A stretch of DNA of 64,000 bases from Geitlerinema sp. BBD 1991-9. GTDB lineage: Bacteria > Cyanobacteriota > Cyanobacteriia > Cyanobacteriales > Geitlerinemataceae. This document shows positions 43,874-51,589 of this stretch, piece by piece. The first letter of the stretch is position 1, and each line of letters starts with the position of its first letter. Position numbers and translations under genes: made by a program. The notes under the pieces were generated by a model. It searched no databases, was not told the origin of the DNA, and worked only from the letters and a program-made list of their open reading frames with translations. Location of the stretch: assembly GCA_001657325.1 (NCBI GenBank), contig LWRO01000015.1:41539-105538 (forward strand), written 5' to 3'.

Positions 43874-46204
43874 ATGTGGCATCGACTCCAGCAACAACTG
43901 TGGCAGTGGCGAGGGTTTGCTATCGGCGTTCCCAGTGCCACCGTTATTGTCGTCTTGCTCCGATTGCTCGGCCTGCTACAAGGCTTAGAACTCGCTGCCC
44001 TCGACACGCTGTTTCGACTGCGCCCTCCTGAAGCGATGGACGATCGAATTGTTATCGTCGGTATTTCAGAGGCGGACTTACAACACTTCGGCTATCCCAT
44101 TCACGACGGCCTGCTGGCAGAGTTGCTCGATCTCATCGCTCGAGGGGAGCCTCGCGCCATCGGCTTGGACATTTACCGGGATTTACCCGTCCCCCCCTCT
44201 TATGACAGTTTGGTTTCGGCGTTTCGATCGAACCCCAGTTTGCTCGAGGCTGCCGATCCCGTCGAACCCGGTTACCAAAAACTAGCGGAGGTTTATCGCA
44301 ATACCCCCAACCTCATCGGTATCCAGAAAGTGACGGGAGGGGTCGATCGAGTGGCTGCACCGCCCGTTCTCGCCGAACTCGATCCCAGCCGTATCGCCGC
44401 CAACGATCTCCCCCGAGACGAAGACGGAAAACTCCGACGGGCGTTTTTGTATCTGACCGATCCCGAAACTGACGAAATTATGTTCGGTCTCGGGTTTCGC
44501 TTAGCGATGCTCTATCTCGAGGAGGAGGGCATCGAACCGGAACTGACGCCCGACGAACGCCAGTGGATCGAGTTAGAGGATACAGTCTTCATTCCCCTGA
44601 ACGGTCGCGATGGCGGTTACGTGGGATTTGACAGCTCGGGATATCAGATCCTCATCAACTATCGCGGCCCGGCGAACACGTTTCAAACCATCGAACTACG
44701 GGATGCGATCGACGGGCAAGTCTCGCCCGATATTTTTCGCGATCGCATCGTTCTCATCGGCTTCACGGCAGAAAGTCTCAAAGACTTCTTCGACACCCCC
44801 TTCAGTGCCAAAAACACCCACAAAGGCATTCAAAAAACGGCAGGGGTCGAAGTTCACGCCAACCTCGTCAGTCACGTTCTCAGTGCGACCCTAGACGATC
44901 GATCGCAAATCTTCACGTGGTCAGAGCCGATCGAGTGGGCGTGGATCGCCCAAGCTGCCCTCGTCGGTGCCGTGTTGAGTTGGCTCGGACGCTACACGAA
45001 AAGCTGGGTGCGCGTATTCGGACAGATTGCCGCTGGGGCCTTTCTCGTCATTGCTGCCTATATCGCCTTCTTACAGGGATGGTGGATTCCCCTGATCCCG
45101 CCTCTGCTCGCCCAAGCCGTTGCCGCCACCTACGTCACGGCATATATCGCTCGATCGGCGGCCGATATCCGAGATACCTTCAGTCGCTATCTCACCGACG
45201 AAGTCGTCGCAACGCTCCTAGAAACACCGGAAGGTTTAAAACTCGGGGGCGAACGCCGCACAATTACGATTCTCACCTCTGACTTGCGCGGGTTTACCAG
45301 CATTTCCGAGCGTCTACCGCCGGAACAGGTCGTCGCGGTTCTCAATATTTATTTAGAAGCGATGGCCGATGCGATTACGAACTATCAAGGCACCATCGAC
45401 GAATTTATGGGTGATGGTATTTTAGTCCTGTTCGGCGCACCCACCCAGCGAGAAGACGATCCGGAACGGGCGATCGCCTGTGCCTTAGCCATGCAAGCTG
45501 CTATGGACGGCGTGAACCGGGAAATGGCCGCCCGCGATCTGCCGACTTTGGAAATGGGGATCGGGATCAATACAGGAGAAGTCGTCGTCGGTAATATCGG
45601 ATCGCTCAAACGCACGAAGTATGGTGTGGTGGGATCGCAAGTCAACCTCACGTATCGTATCGAGTCCTACACGGTCGGCGGACAAATTCTCGTGACAGAC
45701 TCGACATTAACGGAAGTGGGAGATATCGTCGAGATTGAAAGCGTCGAACAAGTCTCGCCGAAAGGGGTGAAGGAACCCATTTCAATTCATTCAGTTATCG
45801 GTATCCAGGGAAAATACCAACTTCACTTAGAGACGAACGGTGTCGAACTGCGCGATCTCTCGCCAGAACTATCCGTTCGCTATACTCCCTTACAAGGCAA
45901 ACACCTGGGCGATCGAACCGTTGACGCACAACTGGTGCAGCTGTCTCTCAAGTGCGCTCGCGTTCGCGCCCCGGAAATTCCCAACCCTCTGACGAATTTG
46001 CGGTTTCAAGTCAAAGTCCCCGGAGAAAACGGCGAGATCGACGGAGAGTTTTATGGAAAGGTCGTTAAAGACGAACAGTCGGAGACAGGAGAGTTTTACA
46101 TTCGCCTAACTGCCGTTCCGCCGGAGGTTAAGGCGTATTTCGAGAGACTCTACGGGAACGAACTTCCGTCCGCTTCGGCAAACGTCCAACTATCCGAACA
46201 CTGA
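43874..46204 (+). CDS. CHASE2-domain nucleotidyl cyclase
   Basis: The 776-residue protein has an N-terminal helix (about 13-36), an extracytoplasmic CHASE2 sensor domain (to ~340: IVIVGISEADLQHFGYPIHD, VLIGFTAESLKDFFDTPF), a bundle of three helices (~355-430) and a class III cyclase domain (~455-610). Metal-binding Asp470 (TSDLRGF) and Asp514 (EFMGDGIL) are present, as are Asn591 and Arg595. The two specificity positions are Glu510 and Ser588 in place of the Lys/Asp-Thr of typical adenylyl cyclases. A C-terminal ~150-residue domain of unknown role follows. Numbering is from ATG 43874; a TTG at 43850 overlaps the DUF928 stop. Confidence 0.92.
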   Translation: MWHRLQQQLWQWRGFAIGVPSATVIVVLLRLLGLLQGLELAALDTLFRLRPPEAMDDRIVIVGISEADLQHFGYPIHDGLLAELLDLIARGEPRAIGLDIYRDLPVPPSYDSLVSAFRSNPSLLEAADPVEPGYQKLAEVYRNTPNLIGIQKVTGGVDRVAAPPVLAELDPSRIAANDLPRDEDGKLRRAFLYLTDPETDEIMFGLGFRLAMLYLEEEGIEPELTPDERQWIELEDTVFIPLNGRDGGYVGFDSSGYQILINYRGPANTFQTIELRDAIDGQVSPDIFRDRIVLIGFTAESLKDFFDTPFSAKNTHKGIQKTAGVEVHANLVSHVLSATLDDRSQIFTWSEPIEWAWIAQAALVGAVLSWLGRYTKSWVRVFGQIAAGAFLVIAAYIAFLQGWWIPLIPPLLAQAVAATYVTAYIARSAADIRDTFSRYLTDEVVATLLETPEGLKLGGERRTITILTSDLRGFTSISERLPPEQVVAVLNIYLEAMADAITNYQGTIDEFMGDGILVLFGAPTQREDDPERAIACALAMQAAMDGVNREMAARDLPTLEMGIGINTGEVVVGNIGSLKRTKYGVVGSQVNLTYRIESYTVGGQILVTDSTLTEVGDIVEIESVEQVSPKGVKEPISIHSVIGIQGKYQLHLETNGVELRDLSPELSVRYTPLQGKHLGDRTVDAQLVQLSLKCARVRAPEIPNPLTNLRFQVKVPGENGEIDGEFYGKVVKDEQSETGEFYIRLTAVPPEVKAYFERLYGNELPSASANVQLSEH

Positions 46205-46237
46205 GGCGTTTCTACCGATATCCAACGAGGCGATGGC

Positions 46238-47026
46238 ATGCAGTTGATTTTCTTAGGGTCTGGTTCTGCCTTTACCGTTGGCGACGATAATTTTCAGTCG
46301 AATATGCTGCTCGTCAGCCCGAACGGTCGGCGCTTACTGATCGATTGCGGGTCGGATATTCGCTTTTCACTGCGAAAGTGTGGATTTAAATATGGAGACG
46401 TGACGGATATTTACATCAGTCACCTACACGCCGATCACGTGGGCGGAATGGAGTTTATGGGGTTCTCGACCAAGTTCGATCCCCGCTGCTCTCGGCCGAA
46501 ACTCCATCTATGTGAGGATTTGGTGGCTCCGCTGTGGGAACGGACGCTATCGGGGGGAATGCGTTCGTTGCAGGGAAAACTCGCCACCCTCGAGACCTAT
46601 TTCGACGTACAGCCCGTGAAACCCAACGGGTCTTTTGGTTGGGAAGGGATAACTTTTCAAACTTTTTCGACCATTCACATCCTTGATGGGGAAATGGAAG
46701 TTCCCAGCTACGGGTTGTTTTTCGAGTTCGACGGTTTGAAGGCCACGATCACTACGGACACGCAGTTTTGCCTCGATCGACTCTGGCCGTACTACGAGCG
46801 ATCGAACGCGATCTTTCACGATTGCGAGACCACCCCGTTTAAAAGTACCGTTCACGCACACTACGAGGAGTTGAAGGTGCTGCCTCCAGAAATCAAACGC
46901 AAGATGTGGCTGTATCACTATCAACCGGGACATCGACCTGATGCCGTCGCCGATGGTTTTGCGGGATTCGTGCAGCCCGGACAATCCTTCAATCGCGATA
47001 TTTTGAAAGCTTGCCTCGAAGGTTAA
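46238..47026 (+). CDS. Metallo-beta-lactamase-fold hydrolase
   Basis: The 262-residue protein starts MQLIFLGSGSAFTVGDDNFQ and has the metal-binding motif SHLHADHVGG (His62, His64, Asp66, His67) plus further ligands in TTDTQF, HDCETT and the terminal LYHYQPGH. It resembles ribonuclease Z-like or cyclic-nucleotide-phosphodiesterase-like branches but lacks a clear exosite or RNase Z arm. It lies 33 bp after the CHASE2-cyclase gene in the same direction. A role in degrading the cyclic nucleotide made by that cyclase is an attractive but untested inference. Confidence 0.85.
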   Translation: MQLIFLGSGSAFTVGDDNFQSNMLLVSPNGRRLLIDCGSDIRFSLRKCGFKYGDVTDIYISHLHADHVGGMEFMGFSTKFDPRCSRPKLHLCEDLVAPLWERTLSGGMRSLQGKLATLETYFDVQPVKPNGSFGWEGITFQTFSTIHILDGEMEVPSYGLFFEFDGLKATITTDTQFCLDRLWPYYERSNAIFHDCETTPFKSTVHAHYEELKVLPPEIKRKMWLYHYQPGHRPDAVADGFAGFVQPGQSFNRDILKACLEG

Positions 47027-47311
47027 ATCTTTAAGTCTGTTGCTTTAGTATTGCCAAACCCTCACCTTGCTTGCAATTCACCATTCGTCAGCCTATAAGT
47101 TTTACGTTTTTTGTCGATTTATTACTCGATATCGCTAAAACTTATTAGTCATATCTTCAAAAGAAGTGTAATAATACGTGAGGAAGATCCGAGACTAGCG
47201 CGAGTCGCACACGACACAATTGCCGATGTGACGGATCGTGTGTTCCGGGATGTTTGGAAACCGAGGTTCGTTCAACAAATAGACCTCAGCCACATTCAAC
47301 CGATTCGATTT

Positions 47312-47689
47312 ATGACTGTATTCAACGATACAATTCAACACTTCGTAACGGTGAGTTGGGTCTGGCTTCGCAAAGCCGACTTACAACCCGTTCGTTCCAC
47401 TTCAGCTTACGCGCCTCAATCGAAAAAACACTTCGATCTGCTCTTTCCTTTACGCCAGTGGATTGACCACCTCGACGTTCGATCGAGCGCACGCGCCCAC
47501 TGGATTTGTCGATCGATTCCTGCCCGCTGTCCCTTCGAGCGAGAGGTCAAACTATTTGGAAAAACGTTATTTTCTATCCCGCCGTTGTGTAAACTCAATC
47601 CCTTCTATAACGAGTTAGTCTATTTGCGTTTTCGCGCTTTATCCTATCTCGCTGACGAATGCGGGGAAGACGTTTCCGAGTACGTTTAA
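47312..47689 (+). CDS. Mo-dependent nitrogenase C-terminal domain protein
   Basis: The C-terminal ~85 residues contain LLFPLRQWIDHLDVRSSARA, CRSIPARCPFEREVKLFGK, TLFSIPPLCKLNPFYNELV and YLRFRALSYLADECGEDVS. This is the Mo-nitro_C (PF06967-like) domain known from the C-terminus of some nitrogenase proteins and, as separate proteins, from many cyanobacteria. No nif gene is in the window, so a role in nitrogen fixation is not implied. The start is uncertain: ATG 47312 is the first Met before the domain; the frame is open to TTG 47111 but without recognisable similarity. Confidence 0.7.
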   Translation: MTVFNDTIQHFVTVSWVWLRKADLQPVRSTSAYAPQSKKHFDLLFPLRQWIDHLDVRSSARAHWICRSIPARCPFEREVKLFGKTLFSIPPLCKLNPFYNELVYLRFRALSYLADECGEDVSEYV

Positions 47690-47755
47690 AAGACGAGGCA
47701 ACGAGGCGATCGATCGTGGAAGTGACTTGAAAATATCTTCCGTCTTGCCTCTTGC

Positions 47756-48184
47756 CTATTCCCAATCTTCCGGCACGATTAAATACGTTTTCCAACTCGG
47801 TTCCGTTTCCGTTTTTGAGGCAAAGTATCGTGCCAAACGCCAGCTTTTTCCTTCTTTTTGACCTTGTAAGTAAAGGTCGAAGGGTTGGTTATGGCGCGTC
47901 TTGGTACCCGTCGGTAAATCGATCGTCAAGCGATAAGTACCTTGAAGGTGATAGGCTGATAGGTCTTGAATCGTCAAGGATTCGCTATCCGTCACGTTGA
48001 CTCGATCGACGCTCCAAGTCAATCGATCGGACAGTTTCAGCGGTGTTGCCAGTTTTTCCTGGTTTTGGCGAAGTTGGAGTGAAATCGCCTGCGCGACGAG
48101 GTCTCGATCGAACAAAATCGGGACGGGAGAGCAGGCCACCAAAAACCCAATTACAATACCTAACAACAACGTGACGCGACGCAT
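47756..48184 (-). CDS. Small lipoprotein
   Basis: A 142-residue protein with a clear lipoprotein signal: MRRVTLLLGIVIGFLVACSP, lipobox LVAC, Cys18. The mature part has a beta-rich pattern (QGTYRLTIDLPTGTKT, FDLYLQGQKEGKSWRLARYF) similar in style to small cyanobacterial lipoproteins of unknown function; no family is recognised. An in-frame start 19 codons upstream would overlap the divergent gene. Its ATG and the GTG of the divergent M15-like gene are only 10 bp apart, which leaves no room for separate promoters between them and suggests one start is mis-set or the transcripts overlap. Confidence 0.75.
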   Translation of the reverse strand: MRRVTLLLGIVIGFLVACSPVPILFDRDLVAQAISLQLRQNQEKLATPLKLSDRLTWSVDRVNVTDSESLTIQDLSAYHLQGTYRLTIDLPTGTKTRHNQPFDLYLQGQKEGKSWRLARYFASKTETEPSWKTYLIVPEDWE

Positions 48185-48194
48185 CGGTAAACCC

Positions 48195-48776
48195 GTGGAA
48201 CCGCCAGCAACCCTCAAACTCGGCAAATATTTAACCCTCAACGACGTTTGTGCCTGTACGCAAACCTATCATAAATTCCGCGATCGAATCGATCCGTTTC
48301 CCGAAAATTTGACGGAAACCCTCCCAGCTCTGCAAGCACTCTTTCAGTTTCTCATCGATCCCGTTATCGACGAGTTCGGGAGTGCGCGATTTCGTTTGAC
48401 TTATGGATTTTGTTCGCGCCATCTCAAGAAATACCTCGAACGCAAAGATCCCGCAACGGGCCGCCGTTACGGCCGCGTTGCCCCCCAACTCGACCAACAC
48501 ATGGCGTTTGAGAAAAATCGCAATGGAAACTATTACTGCAAGCGACCGGGGGCAGCTTGTGATTTTTATATTATTGGCTTAGACAGCGATCGACTGGTGA
48601 AATGGATTGTCGATCGAGACCTCTCTTTCGATTCGTTGTACTATTACGGGATCGATCGACCGATTCACATCAGTTACGGAAACGAACACAAGCGAGCAAT
48701 TTGGACGTTTGACGAAGGCGGCCGTCCGACCCGAAAAGGCATCGATCGATTTTATTCATCTTCGTTGGTCAATTGA
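48195..48776 (+). CDS. Peptidase M15-like conserved protein
   Basis: From GTG 48195 the protein (193 residues) reads LTLNDVCACTQTYHKFRDRI, then RLTYGFCSRHLKKYLERKDP, DQHMAFEKNRNGNYYCKRPG, AACDFYIIG and SLYYYGIDRPIHISYGNEHK. The D-x(n)-H pattern (AACD..., IHISYG) and the DQH motif fit the M15/DUF882-like D-Ala-D-Ala carboxypeptidase fold; I recall near relatives in many cyanobacteria and phages, mostly uncharacterised. A peptidoglycan amidase or carboxypeptidase activity is inferred. The 3' end overlaps the convergent ABC permease gene by 25 bp. Confidence 0.78.
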   Translation: MEPPATLKLGKYLTLNDVCACTQTYHKFRDRIDPFPENLTETLPALQALFQFLIDPVIDEFGSARFRLTYGFCSRHLKKYLERKDPATGRRYGRVAPQLDQHMAFEKNRNGNYYCKRPGAACDFYIIGLDSDRLVKWIVDRDLSFDSLYYYGIDRPIHISYGNEHKRAIWTFDEGGRPTRKGIDRFYSSSLVN

Positions 48777-49642
48777 AGTTGGACGTAAACTAAAACCAAC
48801 ACGACGACTAAAAGTAAAGTGGCTGACGCAGCGGCGTAACCGAGATCGAAGAGAGCGAACGCTTGTTCGTAAATGTAATACACCAGAATATTTGTCGAGT
48901 TTAGGGGGCCGCCACCCGTAATTACGTACACTTGCTCGAAACTGCGGAGTGTAAAGATTGCTGTGGTGATGATGACAAATACCAAAGTCGGACGCAAGCC
49001 GGGGAGGGTGATGTGTCGGAATTGTTGTAAAGGGCTGGCTCCATCGAGTTCGGCCGCTTCATAGCGAGACTGAGGAATCGCTTGTAAACCGGCAAGAAAT
49101 ACCACTAAATTAAACCCGAGTTGTTTCCAAATACTGAGTAAAATCAACACGGGCATTGCCCAAATCGAACTGCCCAACCAGGGAATTGGCTCGATCGAGA
49201 ACGAGGCCAGAAAAGCATTGACCGGGCCGTCGGTTTGGAACAGCCAACGCCATCCTAAACCGACAGCGACCGTTGACGCGATCGAGGGGATGAAATAAGC
49301 CGTTCGCAGCAGATTGCGGAAGGTTTTCAGTCGATCGAGTAATGCGGCAAGTCCGAGGGGAATTGCTACACTCGGGATGACCGTTGCCAGGGAGAAATAA
49401 ACTGTGTTGCCCAGCACTTGCCAGAAGTCAGGAGAGACGATCGATCGCCAGTAGTTCTGCCAACCCACCCAACGAATTCCCTCCTGGGTGAAGCTCCCCG
49501 TGGTAAAACTTAGATAAATTAAATAGCCGATGGGACCGATGGCGAAAACGAGAAGTAGCAGCAGAGCCGGCGTGAGGAACGTCCAAGCGGCGATCGTATC
49601 GTTATCGAGCCATTGTAAATCAGATTTATTGGGAACTCTCTG
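48752..49642 (-). CDS. Sugar ABC transporter permease (MalF type)
   Basis: A 296-residue membrane protein with six helices and the binding-protein-dependent permease EAA loop EAAELDGASPLQQFRHITLPGLRP (residues ~200-223). The start IAAWTFLTPALLLLLVFAIGP is typical of MalF/UgpA/LacF-type sugar permeases of the CUT1 group. It needs a partner permease, an ATPase and a solute-binding protein, none of which are in the window. ATG 49642 is chosen; a GTG 11 codons upstream is possible. The gene overlaps the end of the M15-like gene. Confidence 0.92.
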   Translation of the reverse strand, partial: QRVPNKSDLQWLDNDTIAAWTFLTPALLLLLVFAIGPIGYLIYLSFTTGSFTQEGIRWVGWQNYWRSIVSPDFWQVLGNTVYFSLATVIPSVAIPLGLAALLDRLKTFRNLLRTAYFIPSIASTVAVGLGWRWLFQTDGPVNAFLASFSIEPIPWLGSSIWAMPVLILLSIWKQLGFNLVVFLAGLQAIPQSRYEAAELDGASPLQQFRHITLPGLRPTLVFVIITTAIFTLRSFEQVYVITGGGPLNSTNILVYYIYEQAFALFDLGYAAASATLLLVVVLVLVYVQLQLTNEDE

Positions 49643-49997
49643 CATTTTTTTTGCAGCTTTTAACAGCAAAGACACCCAAAATTATAGCAATTTTAACGGG
49701 GTTTTTAAAATCTTAAAAAATTCTAAACATATAGATGAGTATTTTTTTTGAATTTTGAAAAGATCGAAAGCTGAAAGCTTGTTTTTTTAAGAGAGTTAAA
49801 TCTTGGGATTCTAGAAATTCACTAAAATTGTTTTTTGTCACAATTACGATCGAGCTATCATAAGTAGAAAATAGTTTTATAAAGGCGGTTTTGTGCCTCA
49901 ATTTTGTTGCTTTTAGAGCTTAAAAATTGCTGTATTCAATTTCTTTTTAAAACATGAGAGTTGGTGTAAGTAATGTTTTGGATCTGTTGAACTTAGA
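49643..49997. other. Intergenic, AT-rich, no gene recognised
   Basis: A markedly AT-rich stretch (runs of T at 49743-49751 and 49783-49788) upstream of the sugar permease, probably containing its promoter. The dispersed repeat copy B follows. Confidence 0.5.
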
Positions 49998-50083
49998 GGG
50001 TCGAACAGCCGTTCGTCCCTACGACAATATTGGTATCGTAAGCAACCCAATTAAACCGCAATTTCAAGAGAGCCAATATTTTT
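49998..50083. repeat. 86-bp dispersed repeat, copy B
   Basis: Matches 27441-27526 with about 85% identity. It starts GGGTCGAACAGCCGTTCG, contains ACAATATTGGTATCGTAAGC and continues to CAATTTCAAGAGAGCC. Confidence 0.88.
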
Positions 50084-50151
50084 CTCCAACTCTCAACTGC
50101 TTGTGAGGAATCAAGATCGAACACGCTCTAATTTGATTTGCGATATGTTTG

Positions 50152-51048
50152 CTAAAACTCTGTCGATCGAGTTGCAAGAACACGCACAATTTCCATCAAA
50201 TTTGCATTTCGTTCTCGATGAATTTCGATTTGTCTTCGATTGATGTCGGGGCGATCGAAATACTGCTCTTCCAAAGCTTTGAGATGGCGATCGTATTCAA
50301 ACCAAAGATTTTGTTGGGCATCGATTCGATCGACTTTTTTGGAAATCTTAAACCGAACGATGAGCGAACCGTTCTCACTTTCTTCTAAGCCGAGGATTGA
50401 GAGCTTATCAATATTTTTCCGCACTCGAACCACTTCGATCGCTTTCAACAGTACCGACCACTCAATCCCGTTTGCAAACGTCAGTTCGACCGTCGTCGTA
50501 AGTTGTTGAAATAACTGCACCAGTTCGCCCGCTGCAAAACTGCCTAAACGGGGGCGACATTCCTGTCGTTTGTGTTTGAGGTAAAGATATTCACAAATCG
50601 CTCGATCGAGACACGTCGCTCGATCGAGATGCCAATCCTCAACACACACCCCCGTCAAGCGCGTGCGTTCGAACTTCGTATGCGAAATTTTACAGCGACT
50701 GAGATCGGCATCGGATAAATAAGCCTCACTGAGATCGGCTTCGCTTAAATCAGCGTTACTGAGATTTGCCTCCCGTAATAAAGCACCCCGCAAGTTCGCT
50801 CCACTGAGATCGCTATCGTGTAAATTCGCCCCGATCAAATAAGCTTCCGACAGATCGGCTGTTTTAAGAACCGTCCCCTGAAGATTCGCACGACGGAAAT
50901 CGACGTGCCGCAAATTTGCCCCAGCGAGATCGACCCCTTCCAAATTCGCGCGAAACAAATTCGCGCGGATACCGGCGTGGTCGCTGCGCCAAGCGTTCCA
51001 GGCTTCAACACCTTTTTGGAGTAACGCCAGGTGTTCCTCGTTTGCCAT
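50152..51048 (-). CDS. Pentapeptide-repeat protein with C-terminal domain
   Basis: The 298-residue protein has about 20 A(D/N)LXX pentapeptides between residues ~25 and 135 (RANLFRANLEGVDLAGANLR, SDLSGANLRGALLREANLS), forming a right-handed beta-helix. A C-terminal domain of ~150 residues follows (CLDRAICEYLYLKHKRQE, AAGELVQLFQQLTTTVELTF, FANGIEWSVLLKAIEVV) that I recall in several cyanobacterial pentapeptide proteins; its function is unknown. ATG 51048 is chosen because it fits the conserved MANEEHLALLQKG start; an upstream ATG at 51174 adds 42 residues without similarity. No partner genes are evident. Confidence 0.88.
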   Translation of the reverse strand: MANEEHLALLQKGVEAWNAWRSDHAGIRANLFRANLEGVDLAGANLRHVDFRRANLQGTVLKTADLSEAYLIGANLHDSDLSGANLRGALLREANLSNADLSEADLSEAYLSDADLSRCKISHTKFERTRLTGVCVEDWHLDRATCLDRAICEYLYLKHKRQECRPRLGSFAAGELVQLFQQLTTTVELTFANGIEWSVLLKAIEVVRVRKNIDKLSILGLEESENGSLIVRFKISKKVDRIDAQQNLWFEYDRHLKALEEQYFDRPDINRRQIEIHRERNANLMEIVRVLATRSTEF

Positions 51049-51296
51049 AGCCTTTACCTCTGAACGAGAGTCACCGTGTCCTGCACCCGTTATGCGATAT
51101 TTGTTCTTTCCTTCGATCTGCCCGTGTGTCAGTACAATTACTGACATCTCGCTGAAGCGTTCCAGACTCGGCAAGATTGGCGGTGGTTTAGTCAGTTTGT
51201 AAAACCCACAACCCCAAAGATCGATTCAACCGTCGAAATTTCGATTGAGGAGGGCGGACAACGGCTTTATTTTACTGCGTTCGTTGGCGTCCAATA

Positions 51297-51479
51297 GCTT
51301 GACATCCTCCCGGCGCCGCTATACGCGAAGCGTTAGCGCGGGATTCCCAAACCTCACGATTTAGGTTCCTGCTTCCTTCCCCTTTGACTACGCTCAGGGG
51401 TTTTTCGCAGTGGCTCTCCAGAACGATGTCCTTCAAGTCTTACACTCGCTCCACAGGCAGTAACGGTGTGTCCCACCGC
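51297..51479 (-). pseudogene. Remnant of an IS200/IS605-type tnpB 3' end and right end
   Basis: On the minus strand a 41-codon open stretch ending at TGA 51354 encodes AVGHTVTACGASVRLEGHRS followed by GEPLRKTPERSQRG and RKQEPKS, the C-terminus of a TnpB-type RNA-guided nuclease of cyanobacterial IS605 elements. It is followed by the element's right-end region (GAGGTTTGGGAATCCCGCGC, GGGAGGATGTCAAGCT), the part that becomes the guide-RNA scaffold. Short dispersed repeats (GCTATACGCGAAGCGTTAGC; CCTGAGCGTAGTCAAAGG) appear inserted in it. The rest of tnpB and any tnpA are absent. Confidence 0.68.
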
Positions 51480-51589
51480 TTTTTCAGTGAGCAGTGAGCA
51501 GTGAGCAGTGAGCAGTGGACACTGCTCACTACCGAAATTTGATGTCCTGTTTCTTTAAAGCCAAGCACTACAACATCAAGATTTGAGCC
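51440..51589 (-). pseudogene. 3' part of an S1-domain gene, split by IS630
   Basis: On the minus strand, immediately outside the IS end, a frame reads GSNLDVVVLGFKETGHQIS, the end of a cyanobacterial S1-domain protein. With one TA of the duplicated target removed, it joins exactly in frame to the 5' part at 52809-53030. The frame then runs through CAGTGAG heptamers and ends at TAA 51440, so the natural end was altered by the repeat. Confidence 0.8.
51485..51530. repeat. Heptamer repeat (CAGTGAG)n with inverted end
   Basis: Four copies of CAGTGAG are followed by GTGGACACTGCTCAC, so that GTGAGCAGTG and CACTGCTCAC form an inverted repeat with a 2-bp centre. It is the same heptamer family as at 9464 and 36962. 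Confidence 0.9.
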
